Below are positions 1 to 8,439 of a stretch of DNA of 64,000 nucleotides, one piece after another (the stretch's first letter is position 1; each line of letters starts with the position of its first letter). The DNA comes from Epichloe hybrida. Its lineage: Eukaryota; Ascomycota; Sordariomycetes; Hypocreales; Clavicipitaceae. The stretch is from positions 248,001 through 312,000 of the forward strand of contig JAFEKR010000040.1 of NCBI GenBank assembly GCA_019022495.1. Direction: 5' to 3'. The translations under genes and the position numbers were made by a program. The notes under the pieces were generated by a model. It had not been told where the DNA came from and did no database searches. It worked only from the letters and a program-made list of their open reading frames with translations.

Positions 1-1407
1 CAACTCTGATCGTGATAGCTTGACGGCCAGAGAGATCGAAACTAATACCGCATGTATTATTGTTTTTGTAGGGCGGCTATCAAGCATCATCTGCCGCAGC
101 AGTTTCCAGACAAACCCAGAGTCACCACTGACTGACCTGGAGCCATGGTGACGGCGGCCTACACTCAGCAAAAAGCCCTCCACTATATGCTTCCTGATGA
201 TAGGATCAAAAGGGCCGGGATATGTATGCAGTGTGGTGCTGAGAACCAAGGGTCAGGGAGACACGTTGTGGTCTACAACGTCTTGTGGAGTGCATGGTAG
301 TTTTTCTGGCGGCAGGGAACATGGAATAAAGGATGGTCAAGACTAGTTCTGTGTGTACAATGTTATGAAGAGGGTGTATATTAGTTGCAGGGTTGTCTAT
401 ATCAGATGAAGGTGTGCGAGTGGATGCCTGCTGTGTGTGTGAATGTAGTGAACAAGTCTTTCGAGGCAAGCCAAATCTCTTATGAGGTTTATTCTCGTCC
501 AAGGGCGATGCTCATACTGAACGAATGGGTGACAGCCTCTCTGACCTATGCCGAATTCGTTCAACAAGCGCGGTCAAGGCAAATTAAAGCCTGACATGGG
601 ATGAAATGCAAAAAAAGGTTGGACGGGCCGGTATACATAGGGCCATCAACTTAACCGCAGGACAGAGGTGGATGGATCCACCGGGGAGCGGCATGAATGC
701 CAGTCATACCGGCGCTAGCTTCGTAGACGCCCCTACTATTATGTTATGTATTTGGACTGCGGTGACAGGGAAAAGATGTACGAAGTAAAAGTCGTGCCAA
801 AGGGGGATATATGGGTAATGCGAAAGGCATCGGGTGAGAGAGACGGAAAGAAGGAGCGAGCACGGATGATTCAGGCCTTGCGGCTCTTTCTTTGCCGGAG
901 TCCAATGGCACCATGATCAGTCTCCAGAGACGAGAGAACCGGGGACGCAGCCGAACTAGACACAACGGCTGGTAGGGCCTTTCTCAGAGTCCACTTGAAG
1001 CTCGTTGATGTTGTTGTGAGGCACTCCGTAGTAGGTGGGGGGACGCACAGCATGCGTGGGGAGCAAAGGTTGGAAGTCTAATCCGTACCAGCCCCTTGTT
1101 GTAGCCCCTTGTCGTCTAGCCAGCCAGTCAGTCCCTTGTTCATTGTACATGGCTTGTAACAAGCAACAACAAGGCATCGACGCGTTCCTTCACAAACGGG
1201 TTGCAAGGGGGGCTCAGGCCGCGGTGAATTGATCGAATCGCGCAGTCTCAGCATATTTACGGATTAGCAGACTTCCAGTTCTGTAGCGTATTAGCATGGC
1301 TTGATTAATCTCCGCTGCCTGCTCAACCTACAATGTAGATGGCCATGATGAGCAACCTCTCGAGTTCCAGCGGCATGATGGCGCATCGTGGTGTGCGTTT
1401 CTTGTCG

Positions 1408-1481
1408 TCTTTTTCTTCTTCTTCTTCTGCTGCACATTTCAGTTAATGTTGTTGCTTTCCACCTTTTTTTTTTTTTTTTTT
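1408..1481. repeat. Pyrimidine tracts: CTT microsatellite and T18 run
   Basis: A CTT/TTC trinucleotide run lies near 1,409-1,428 and a run of 18 T at 1,464-1,481. Simple low-complexity sequence in the undamaged flank; no function is implied. Confidence 0.85.
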
Positions 1482-1814
1482 CTCCCGGGGTCGTGAAAGA
1501 TGGCTCGTGATTGGAAATGAGAGGAGCGCATTCCTTGGGCTGGTTGTGACGCAGGAACCGTTGCATAAAATGAGTTGGCGGAGATGTCAAAACGCACCAG
1601 CCCCAAAACAGGAATTGAAATAAGGCTGTCAGGTGCCGGGACTTGTATAAGCGAGCTGCCAGAAGCGAAAATGCTTAATACGTGAAGACATCGTGAAATC
1701 GTGACAAGGCGAGAAGCGACAAGGGGTGGAGAAGGTGTCAGGCTTGTTGCTGAAATTACGCATTCGATGTATGACACGAGTGAGATGTCGCGAAGATCGA
1801 GAAGGCCGGGTTGG

Positions 1815-1862
1815 GTTGTGCTGTGGTGTGCTTTGGTGCGCTGTGGTGCGTTGTGGTGTGCA
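1815..1862. repeat. Degenerate G/T-rich minisatellite
   Basis: About five imperfect units of roughly 9-10 bp built on TGTGGTGYG, one after another. Any translation across it is repetitive and should not be read as a gene. Confidence 0.7.
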
Positions 1863-1954
1863 GACATAGACAAGTTGACGATCCTACGACCGCCGGTTGG
1901 TTGAAGAATCCGATCCGCGGGCCCGGGGCCAGCGTCAGTCAGGTAGCATACGTC

Positions 1955-2054
1955 AGAAATCCATCAGAAATCCATACATGATCCATACTCCGTAATAATC
2001 CATGATAATCCATGATAATCCACTACAATCCATGATGATCCATGATAATCCACA
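1955..2054. repeat. Minisatellite with unit near ATGATAATCC
   Basis: Ten or so imperfect 10-11 bp units (AATCCATGAT variants) are arranged head to tail. The minus-strand frame across it gives a WIMDYHG-type peptide repeat, which explains the longest open frame of the flank (1,964-2,464, minus). Confidence 0.75.
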
Positions 2055-2744
2055 ACCCAAGCGCAAGGCCACTTGAGCACTTGCAGACGGCTTGCAAGGG
2101 TGCAAGGTTCTGGAGAGCAAGAAGCGCAAGAAGCAAGGGGAGCGATGAGCACGGGTGGAGACTGTAACCCCGGTTCAAGGCAAAGTGGTCTGAGGTGACT
2201 CGTGAGGCAATCGGGCTTCGCACTTCGGGTCTCGGGGGAGAAGGAGCGAGTCACCCTGCCAGGCCTGTGCTCCCACGCTCCTGCGCGCGCTCCTGTGCTT
2301 GCGCTATGTGCTCGGTACGTCCGTAATAGAATGCTCGACATCGCCAGTCGCACCTTCCTTGGGTCTCGGGCTTTGGTGCCGTCCCTGGGGACTACATGTA
2401 GTAAGTTGTAGTAATGAGTACGGATCCGTAATAAGCTTCTGGTAGAGCTGGTATTACGGAGCAAAGCTGGTAATAATACGCTCCTGTCTGCATGACGAAG
2501 TTCTGCCTGTTCTTATCGCCCTGCCCGGCCCTGCCCTCGCTTCTTTTCCTCGTCTCTTTTCTTTCATGGTCTTTTGTCTTTTATCCGGTTTGTTGTTTGG
2601 TGTCCCCAACACTCACTCCCCGCCACGGGCAGCGCCATAATATGTATGTATTAATAGTAAAAAGCCCGAGTCTGAGTAATAATTGCTGATGACCAAAGAA
2701 TCGATCGAATGACCCGATGATGGCTTGATCTGTTCTTGGCGCGG

Positions 2745-2803
2745 GACGCTGACTGACGACTGCGGCTGACGGACGACTGCGACTGACGACTGCGACTGAC
2801 AAG
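2745..2803. repeat. Minisatellite with ~13-bp unit TGACGACTGCGAC
   Basis: Four to five near-identical units of TGACGACTGCGAC and a close GGCTGACGG variant. It retains CpG and CpA, so it has not been subjected to RIP. Confidence 0.75.
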
Positions 2804-3154
2804 TGACTACACAACTACACTCATGGACAGCAGGGTTTGGCTTGTTGCAGAGGATGCACAAGCAAGCGACTGCACTTCGTACCATCGGTGCCATCTGTGC
2901 CATCTGTACTGTACCATGAACATGAACTGTTTAGACAAGTTACCCGGGTCGCAGCCGCCCGGAAGGAAGCGCATAACGTATGCGGAGTAATTCGTAATCC
3001 ATATGCATAGTCACATCTCGGCGAACATACGGAGTACATACATATTACAGACATGCATGTACGTGCGTGCCGTTTTGGTCGTTGACAACCAGTCAGTCGG
3101 ACTCGAGCATGGGTTCGGTTTCGTAGGTTCCAACGTCCCCATTCCACGGGTCAT

Positions 3155-3200
3155 GCCTCAAAAAAAAAGCTGAGATAACGTGAAAGAAAAAACCATGTTT
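3155..3200. other. Boundary between undamaged flank and RIP-damaged block
   Basis: A short run of A at about 3,159-3,168 separates base-balanced DNA from A+T-rich repeat DNA. The minus-strand frame of Cop-A (pre-integrase region) runs leftward into roughly this point and stops making sense, so the element is truncated here. The missing 3' parts of Cop-A, Cop-B and C3 should all have lain to the left, so this edge is a breakpoint that postdates the nesting, or an assembly join. Exact position uncertain by about 20 bp. Confidence 0.65.
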
Positions 3201-4790
3201 TTCTATATCTAGGGTAGTAATACAAGACCTATCTTTAAGATAAAGATGGTTTTTTATAAAGCAACTGCTAGATATATAGTAAATAAGGCTACTAACTATA
3301 TTAACATTAAGCTAAGGAAAATATAGAGCGTCCTTTAGCACTAAGGTCCTATATTTATTAGGTTTCTTTTGATATAAGACCTCAAAAACAGCACTACTGT
3401 AACCCTTAGGATAAATAGGGTCACCACCGGTTATAATAGGGTTAGATTCCCCCTTTTTATAAGGGGTATAATCCCTAAAGACCTCCCTAGAATTAACTAT
3501 ATATATAGTTAAACTTGTATTATATAATAGGGCCTTTTTTATGTCTTTACTGTAATAATTAAAACCATTTAAGGTATTAATTTCTTGTTTTTCATCATCC
3601 GAATCACTAGAGCTAGAATTAGAGCTACTATCGCTAGAGCTCTTATAACTAGTCTTGTAATTGCTAGGTTTCTTGTATAGATCAAGTGCTCCGTTAGAAT
3701 GGTTATAATTTCCTAGCATAAAAGAACCCTCTGTAAGTTCTTTAGTATCCTTTTTATCTGATTTTTAACCCTTTTGCTTCTTTTTCTTCTTATTAGAATT
3801 AGAAAAGCCCTTATTTTCTTTAGAGCCTTCTTTCTTCTTCTTCTGACCTTTAGGGGCCTTTTCTTTATCTTTAGCACCCTTTTCTAGGTCTTTAGCCCTA
3901 TAATTCAGGGCTTTAGCTACTGTAGATAACTTATCCCTCTGTTTAGCTAGAAGGTCTGCTATTAGAAATTTAAGATTTAGGGCTTCTAGGGGGACCCCTA
4001 TAGCCTTATTCGTACGCATGCTAAATCGTTGCCTCTTAGCCCACTAAGGGAAGGTTAATTTTAGGGATTAAAGATATTAATTAACCTAATCTATAGGATT
4101 AATTAGGACCCCTAAAATCGATAATCTAGCTAGTAGATTATTAAAGACCGTATTAAAGGCTTCTAAAGTCCCCTTATAACCATAAAAATTTAGGTTATGA
4201 AATTCAGAATATAGGGACCCCCTCTAGATTTTAACGCTATGTGAATATTGCCTAATAAGTAAATTATAGGCTTCTTCAGGTGATTTTTGCTAAGTTATAG
4301 CGGCTTAGGGGCCTTCTGTATAACTATCCCTTAGTAACATAAGGATAATAGCTTGGTTAGCGTCCCCTAGCACCCTAGAAATATCCGGATTATCTAGAAA
4401 ATTAGGCATGCCTAAAGCTCTAAATTGGATAGCTAGGGCTTGTTTCCATTGATCGAAATTTTCAGCTCCTTTAAGCTTAGCAGTCTTAGGGAAGCTATAA
4501 ACCCTCTTATTAAATTCCTTAATAATTGAATTATTAAAGGTAGCTTGTACAGAGCTAGATTTAGGCGCCTTATCTTGCTAAATAGGCTGTTAAACTTGCT
4601 GCTAACTAGCAGGCTTAGTAGCTTCCACACCCTCCATAGGTCTATTATTAATAGCTAAAGTTAAGGACTCTAGCTTCTGTATTACTAGATCGATAGCATT
4701 TTGTTGTTTAATAACCTGCTCTTTTAGCTGGTTATTTAGAACCTCTTACGCACTAAGATCAGGGACTGGAGGTCCCTAACCTTATTAATT
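3165..4790 (-). pseudogene. Cop-A gag-protease pseudogene
   Basis: The N-terminal part (about 4,350-4,500) reads KLKGAENFDQWKQALAIQFR, matching the copia gag core. It is followed by a lysine-rich tract (about 3,770-3,900), a serine/aspartate-rich linker (about 3,590-3,660) and the protease region ending LVLKDALYFP. Just past it, a stop codon replaces one residue and the frame continues LNVNIVSSLIYYIS, the start of the pre-integrase domain. The protease active-site triplet is Asn-Thr-Ser (3,513-3,521) instead of the Asp-Thr-Gly seen in Cop-B, from G-to-A changes on the coding strand. Several TAA/TAG stops break the frame. I see no CCHC knuckle. It cannot encode a working protease. Confidence 0.85.
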
Positions 4791-4810
4791 AGTAGCTATC
4801 TTCTAATTTT

Positions 4811-5121
4811 ATAGAAGGGAAGTCTTCTATTTATACTGAAAATCCTTTTTATAGAAGGGAAAAGCTTCTATCCACGCTAAACTTCCTTTTTATAGAAGGG
4901 AAAAGCTTTTATTCTTGCTGAATTTCCTTTTTTATAGAAGGGAAAAGCTTCTATTCTCGCTAAACTTCCTTTTTATAGAAGGGAAAAGCTTCTATATCGC
5001 TCGTGCGCTTCCTGTTTTATAGAAGGGAAGTCTTCTATAACCATAATGATTCCTTTTTTATAGAAGGGAATAGCTTTTATCTCGCGGGTCCTTCCTATTT
5101 TATAGAAGGGAAGTCTTCTGT
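4811..5121 (-). repeat. Eight-unit hairpin array in the Cop-A leader
   Basis: Eight units about 41-44 bp apart share a core ATAGAAGGGAAAAGCTTCTAT or ATAGAAGGGAAGTCTTCTAT; each is a 7-bp inverted repeat (ATAGAAG/CTTCTAT) around a 6-7 nt purine-rich loop. Spacer sequences vary more than the stems. It lies between the 5' LTR and gag, that is, in the transcribed leader if the LTR acts as promoter. Cop-B has the same array at the same place. Confidence 0.85.
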
Positions 5122-5178
5122 AATCGTACGTAAAATGCACTAGAAAGAATTTTATAGTAATAGGCTAGGCTTATAACC

Positions 5179-5995
5179 TATTGAATTGTAGGGAGCTAGT
5201 TGCTAGCTGGCAATAGCTGTATAAGTGTAGCTTCTACGGTTAGGGACTAATAGAGCCACTACGTTGAATATTTAATGTAACGCAACGGAAGGTTTTAGCA
5301 GTTATTAACTAATTAAATTTAATCTAGATAACTTTTACGATATCTTATATACTAATAGAATTGATTTTAGTGATGTTATACGGGCAATGTAGCTGTTAGA
5401 TTAAGAGGTCTAGCTATCTAGCTAGGTTAAAAAGATCTTCTTCCTCTTATATACCCACTAACCGTATTAGTGGATCTAGGCTATTAGAGAGGTCTTAAGG
5501 GCTACTTTTGATTTTCCGCAAAATTCATTTGTATGTAAAATCTAAAAAATCGACTCACCACCATACAAACTAGCAACCCATATGCACCAAATTTTAGTCC
5601 ATAAAATATTCCTACATAAAATAAAAGCCCTGTCTTCTAGCTTTAATTTGCTATATGTAAGACTTTTATATGACCTCTAGTTAAAGAGAAAATCGCTGTC
5701 AAAGATAGCTATAGGGTAACCTGCTTATGTCACCTTAGCTTACCTAATTACTAGTGGCGCTGCAGTTGTAGCTGCGCTTGTAGCCATAACGCGATTGAAT
5801 AATCCACAATTGATAATTGATTTGGATTAGTCATCCACATGGTCGGTCGCAGCTGTTAACAGCTGCAACGTAGCCATTAACAGCCACCTTCGCGACCGTT
5901 AACAGCTGCAGTGCAGCTGTTAGGCTTGCAATGCAAGCTAGTAATAGAAAGGTCCTTTAACTAGAAAGAGCTAAAAATAGGTCTTATTTTTAACA
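5179..5995 (-). repeat. Cop-A 5' LTR (817 bp)
   Basis: On the minus strand it starts TGTTAAAAATAAGACC and ends TTCAATA (probably CAACA before damage), followed by a GGTTATAAGCC segment in the usual primer-binding position. Cop-B has an LTR of exactly the same length. The part near 5,840-5,940 is unusually rich in CAGCTG dyads, including the perfect 18-bp palindrome GCAGCTGTTAACAGCTGC at 5,849-5,866. The inner limit is inferred by analogy and could be off by a few bases. Confidence 0.75.
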
Positions 5996-5997
5996 TT

Positions 5998-7052
5998 AAC
6001 ATCAAGCTAAGGAAAATATAGAGCGTCCTTTAGCACTAAGGTCCTATATTTATTAGGCTTCTTTTGATATAAGACCTCAAAAACAGCACTACCATGACCC
6101 TTAGGATAAATAGGGCCACTACTGGTTATAATAGGGTTAGATTCCCCCTTCTTATAAGGGGTATAATCCCTAAAGACCTCCCTAGAATTAACTATATATA
6201 CAGTCAAACCTGTATCATATAATAGAGCCTTTTTCATGTCTTTACTATAATAATTAAAACGATTTAAGGAATTAATTTCTTGTTTTTCATTATTATCCGA
6301 ATCACTAGAGCTAGAATTAGAGCTATTATTACTAGAGCTCTTATAACTAGTCTTGTAATTGCTAGGTTTCTTGTACGAATTAAGTGCTCCGTTAGAAAGG
6401 TTGTAATTTCCTAGTATAAAAGAACCTTCTATAAGTTCTTTAGTATCCTTTTTATCTGATTTTTAACCCTTTTGCTTCTTTTTCTTCTTATTAGAATTAG
6501 AAGAGCCCTTATTTTCTTTAGAGCCTTCTTTCTTTTTCTTCTAACCTTTAGGGGCCTTTTCCTTGTCTTTAGCACCCTTTTCTAGGTCTTTAGCCCTATA
6601 ATTCAGGGCTTTGGCTACCGTAGATGACTTATCCCTTTGTTTAGCTAGAAGGTCTGCCATTAGAAATTCAAGATTTAGGGCTTCTAGGGGGACCCCTATA
6701 GCCCTATTCGTACGTATGCTAAATCATTGCCTCTTAGCCCACTGAGGGAAGGTTAATTTTAGGGATTGAAGATATTGATTAACCTAATCTATAGGATTAA
6801 TTAGGACCCCTAAAATCGATAATCTAGCTAGTAGATTATTAAAGACCGTATTAAAGGCTTCTAAAGTCCCCTTATAACCATGAAAATTTAGGTTATGAAA
6901 TTCAGAATATAGGGACCCCCTCTAGATTTTAACGCTATGTGAATATTGCCTAATAAGTAAATTATAGGCTTCTTTAGGTGATTTTTGCCATGTTATAGCG
7001 GCTTGGGGGCCTTCCGTATAACTATCCCTTAGTAACATTAGGATAATAGCTT
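5998..7052 (-). pseudogene. Cop-B protease and gag C-terminal pseudogene
   Basis: Collinear with the Cop-A coding region: Lys-rich gag tail, Ser/Asn-rich linker and protease. The active-site triplet is still Asp-Thr-Gly (6,208-6,216), in the context LLYDTGLTVYIVNSREVF, so this copy is less damaged than Cop-A here and shows what the family encodes. Stops such as those around 6,465 and 6,540 interrupt gag. The gene is also split by the 14.6-kb A1 insertion, so it is not functional. Confidence 0.85.
7048..7052. repeat. Target-site duplication AGCTT, left of A1
   Basis: AGCTT directly precedes TGTGAGG, the start of A1's 5' LTR, and is repeated at 21,691-21,695 directly after CTCACA, the end of its 3' LTR. 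The single-copy empty site is visible in Cop-A at about 4,350. Confidence 0.92.
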
Positions 7053-7254
7053 TGTGAGGCCCCACTCACAACAACACCCGTAATCACTAGTGCACCCCGC
7101 GGGCAGGCTATGTCCTAGGGCTAGGTTCACGTGACACTAGCAAGCCACTAGCTATAAGCTAGTGACTTGCATGCATAACACACTTAGACCTAGCAAGCTT
7201 TAGTTAATATACTAGAGCCCCTATACCTCTTACCTAGCTACTATTATTCTTATA
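7053..7254 (+). repeat. A1 5' LTR (202 bp)
   Basis: Starts TGTGAGGCCCC and ends TTCTTATA, corresponding to TTCTCACA in the 3' LTR. Its first ~130 bases keep CpA and CpG dinucleotides that have been lost in the 3' LTR, while its inner end is the damaged one. Confidence 0.92.
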
Positions 7255-7499
7255 ATTCTAAAGCTTCTCCTACTAGTTACCTAAGAGTAATATAGGGGGG
7301 AGAACCACCTAATCCGCTAGAGCAATATTAGATAATAACCTAACCCTAATAAATAAGAGTTATACCTAATTAAATAAGGGTAATACTATAGGTAAAGACA
7401 CACTATATACTAATAAAACTATGCTTATAATAAGACCTTTTACCCCTTATAGTAAAGCTATAGTAACACTAGAGTAAATTACTTAGCTAAAAAAACTCT

Positions 7500-8420
7500 A
7501 AAGATTATAAGAATAAGAATAAGAGCTTATTAACCTTATTAGAGGTAACTTAAGGGAAGTATAAGGAAAAAGCAAGTAAAAAGCTAGCCTTTCCTTAAGT
7601 AATAGTAACTAAGAGATTAAAGTTAAGAATATTACTAAGCTCTAATACCTTATAAACCCCTAGAGGCATAAGATATAGATAAATAACCTAAACTATACCT
7701 TTAATAAGGTAAAGAAGAAATACTAATATAATTACTAAAAGATTCTCTTTACACTTAACTATATACACACTAACTATAAGGTAAGATAGGATAAATACCT
7801 TAATAAATAATAGGCTAATAGCTAGAATAATCTTAAGGATAATTAGGATAAATTCTAGACCTAGACACTTATATTACTTAGGGACTTTATAAACTATAAT
7901 GTCTAAATAGCTATATAGCTTAAGAACGCAAAGTAATATAAGGGCTAGAGCCTTATTAAATTTAGTATTTTCCTAGATTCACTAGAGATACACTTAGAAA
8001 GAGCCCTAGAAAAGTCCTATGCCCTTATATTCTTTATAAAGTTACTCCCTAAGCTATAGGACTATATTAACTTATATACCTCTATTACTAGGAAAATATA
8101 AGAGAAGGTTATATAACTTACCTAGTAATTTTAGGAAGCTATACTAAAGAGCAAGTAAAAGCCTAAATATTTAGGAAATAAGGGATTATATAAGAATCCC
8201 TAATATTATAGAAATAACTTACCCTAAGGTTATAGGCTATATAGAGATTAAAGGAATAAAGACTAGGAAAAGGGCCTAGCTATATACCTAAATAATAGTA
8301 AAGTTAAGGATAAGAGATAATATTATAACTATAATAGCCTAGACTACCTTATAAATAAATATAATAAGCTAAGGAAAGATCCCTAAGATAAATAGGGAAA
8401 CTTCCTAAGGTAAAAGTAAA
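7500..8420 (+). pseudogene. A1 gag pseudogene with zinc knuckle turned to tyrosines
   Basis: A frame with many TAA/TAG stops reads as a Ty3-type capsid (for example SIFLDSLEIHLERALEKSYA near 7,965-8,030), followed by a basic region and the segment at 8,321-8,362. There the spacing of a CX2CX4HX4C knuckle is kept but all four ligand positions are Tyr (Y-YN-Y-NSLD-Y-LINK-Y). TGY-to-TAY and CAY-to-TAY are both single RIP-type transitions. The N-terminal limit is not determined. Confidence 0.75.
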
Positions 8421-8439
8421 GGCCCTTACCTTTACCTTA

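Larger units (their letters stand above)
1..3164. other. Base-balanced flank without a supportable gene
   Basis: This stretch keeps normal CpA, TpG and CpG frequencies and is sharply unlike everything to its right. Open frames exist on both strands but none exceeds 166 codons, none resembles a family I recognise, and they overlap one another and the simple repeats, as expected of non-coding DNA. I see no tRNA or rRNA. It holds several short tandem repeats, listed separately, and scattered copies of a TACGGAGTA-like motif. It is most likely an intergenic region bordering the repeat block; an exon of an intron-rich gene or a degraded gene cannot be excluded by eye. Confidence 0.6.
3165..5995 (-). 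mobile_element. Cop-A: truncated Ty1/copia retrotransposon
   Basis: Reading on the minus strand the order is 5' LTR (5,179-5,995), a leader with eight hairpin repeats (4,811-5,121), gag, aspartic protease and the start of the pre-integrase domain, after which the element is cut by the left boundary. The gag-protease-integrase order and the GAENFDQWKQ and LKDALYFP-type motifs are those of Ty1/copia. Its 5' LTR abuts the pre-integrase region of a second copy (Cop-B), so Cop-A appears to have inserted into Cop-B. No 3' LTR is present, so the target duplication cannot be checked. Confidence 0.85.
5996..7052 (-). mobile_element. Cop-B, left segment (continues at 21,691)
   Basis: Second Ty1/copia copy, same orientation and very similar to Cop-A. 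It begins inside the pre-integrase coding region where Cop-A's LTR abuts it, covers the protease and the C-terminal half of gag, and is interrupted at 7,052 by chromovirus A1. The reading resumes at 21,691 after a duplicated AGCTT. In Cop-A the same site reads uninterrupted AATAGCTTGGTTAGCG. Confidence 0.88.

Noticed and set aside
206..502. 98-codon minus-strand open frame, and other short frames up to 1,900
   Set aside because: No recognisable motif; overlapping frames on both strands, as expected by chance in base-balanced DNA.
1964..2464. 166-codon minus-strand open frame in the flank
   Set aside because: The C-terminal part is the translation of a 10-bp minisatellite, the rest resembles no family, and a second open frame overlaps it. 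Not supported as a gene.
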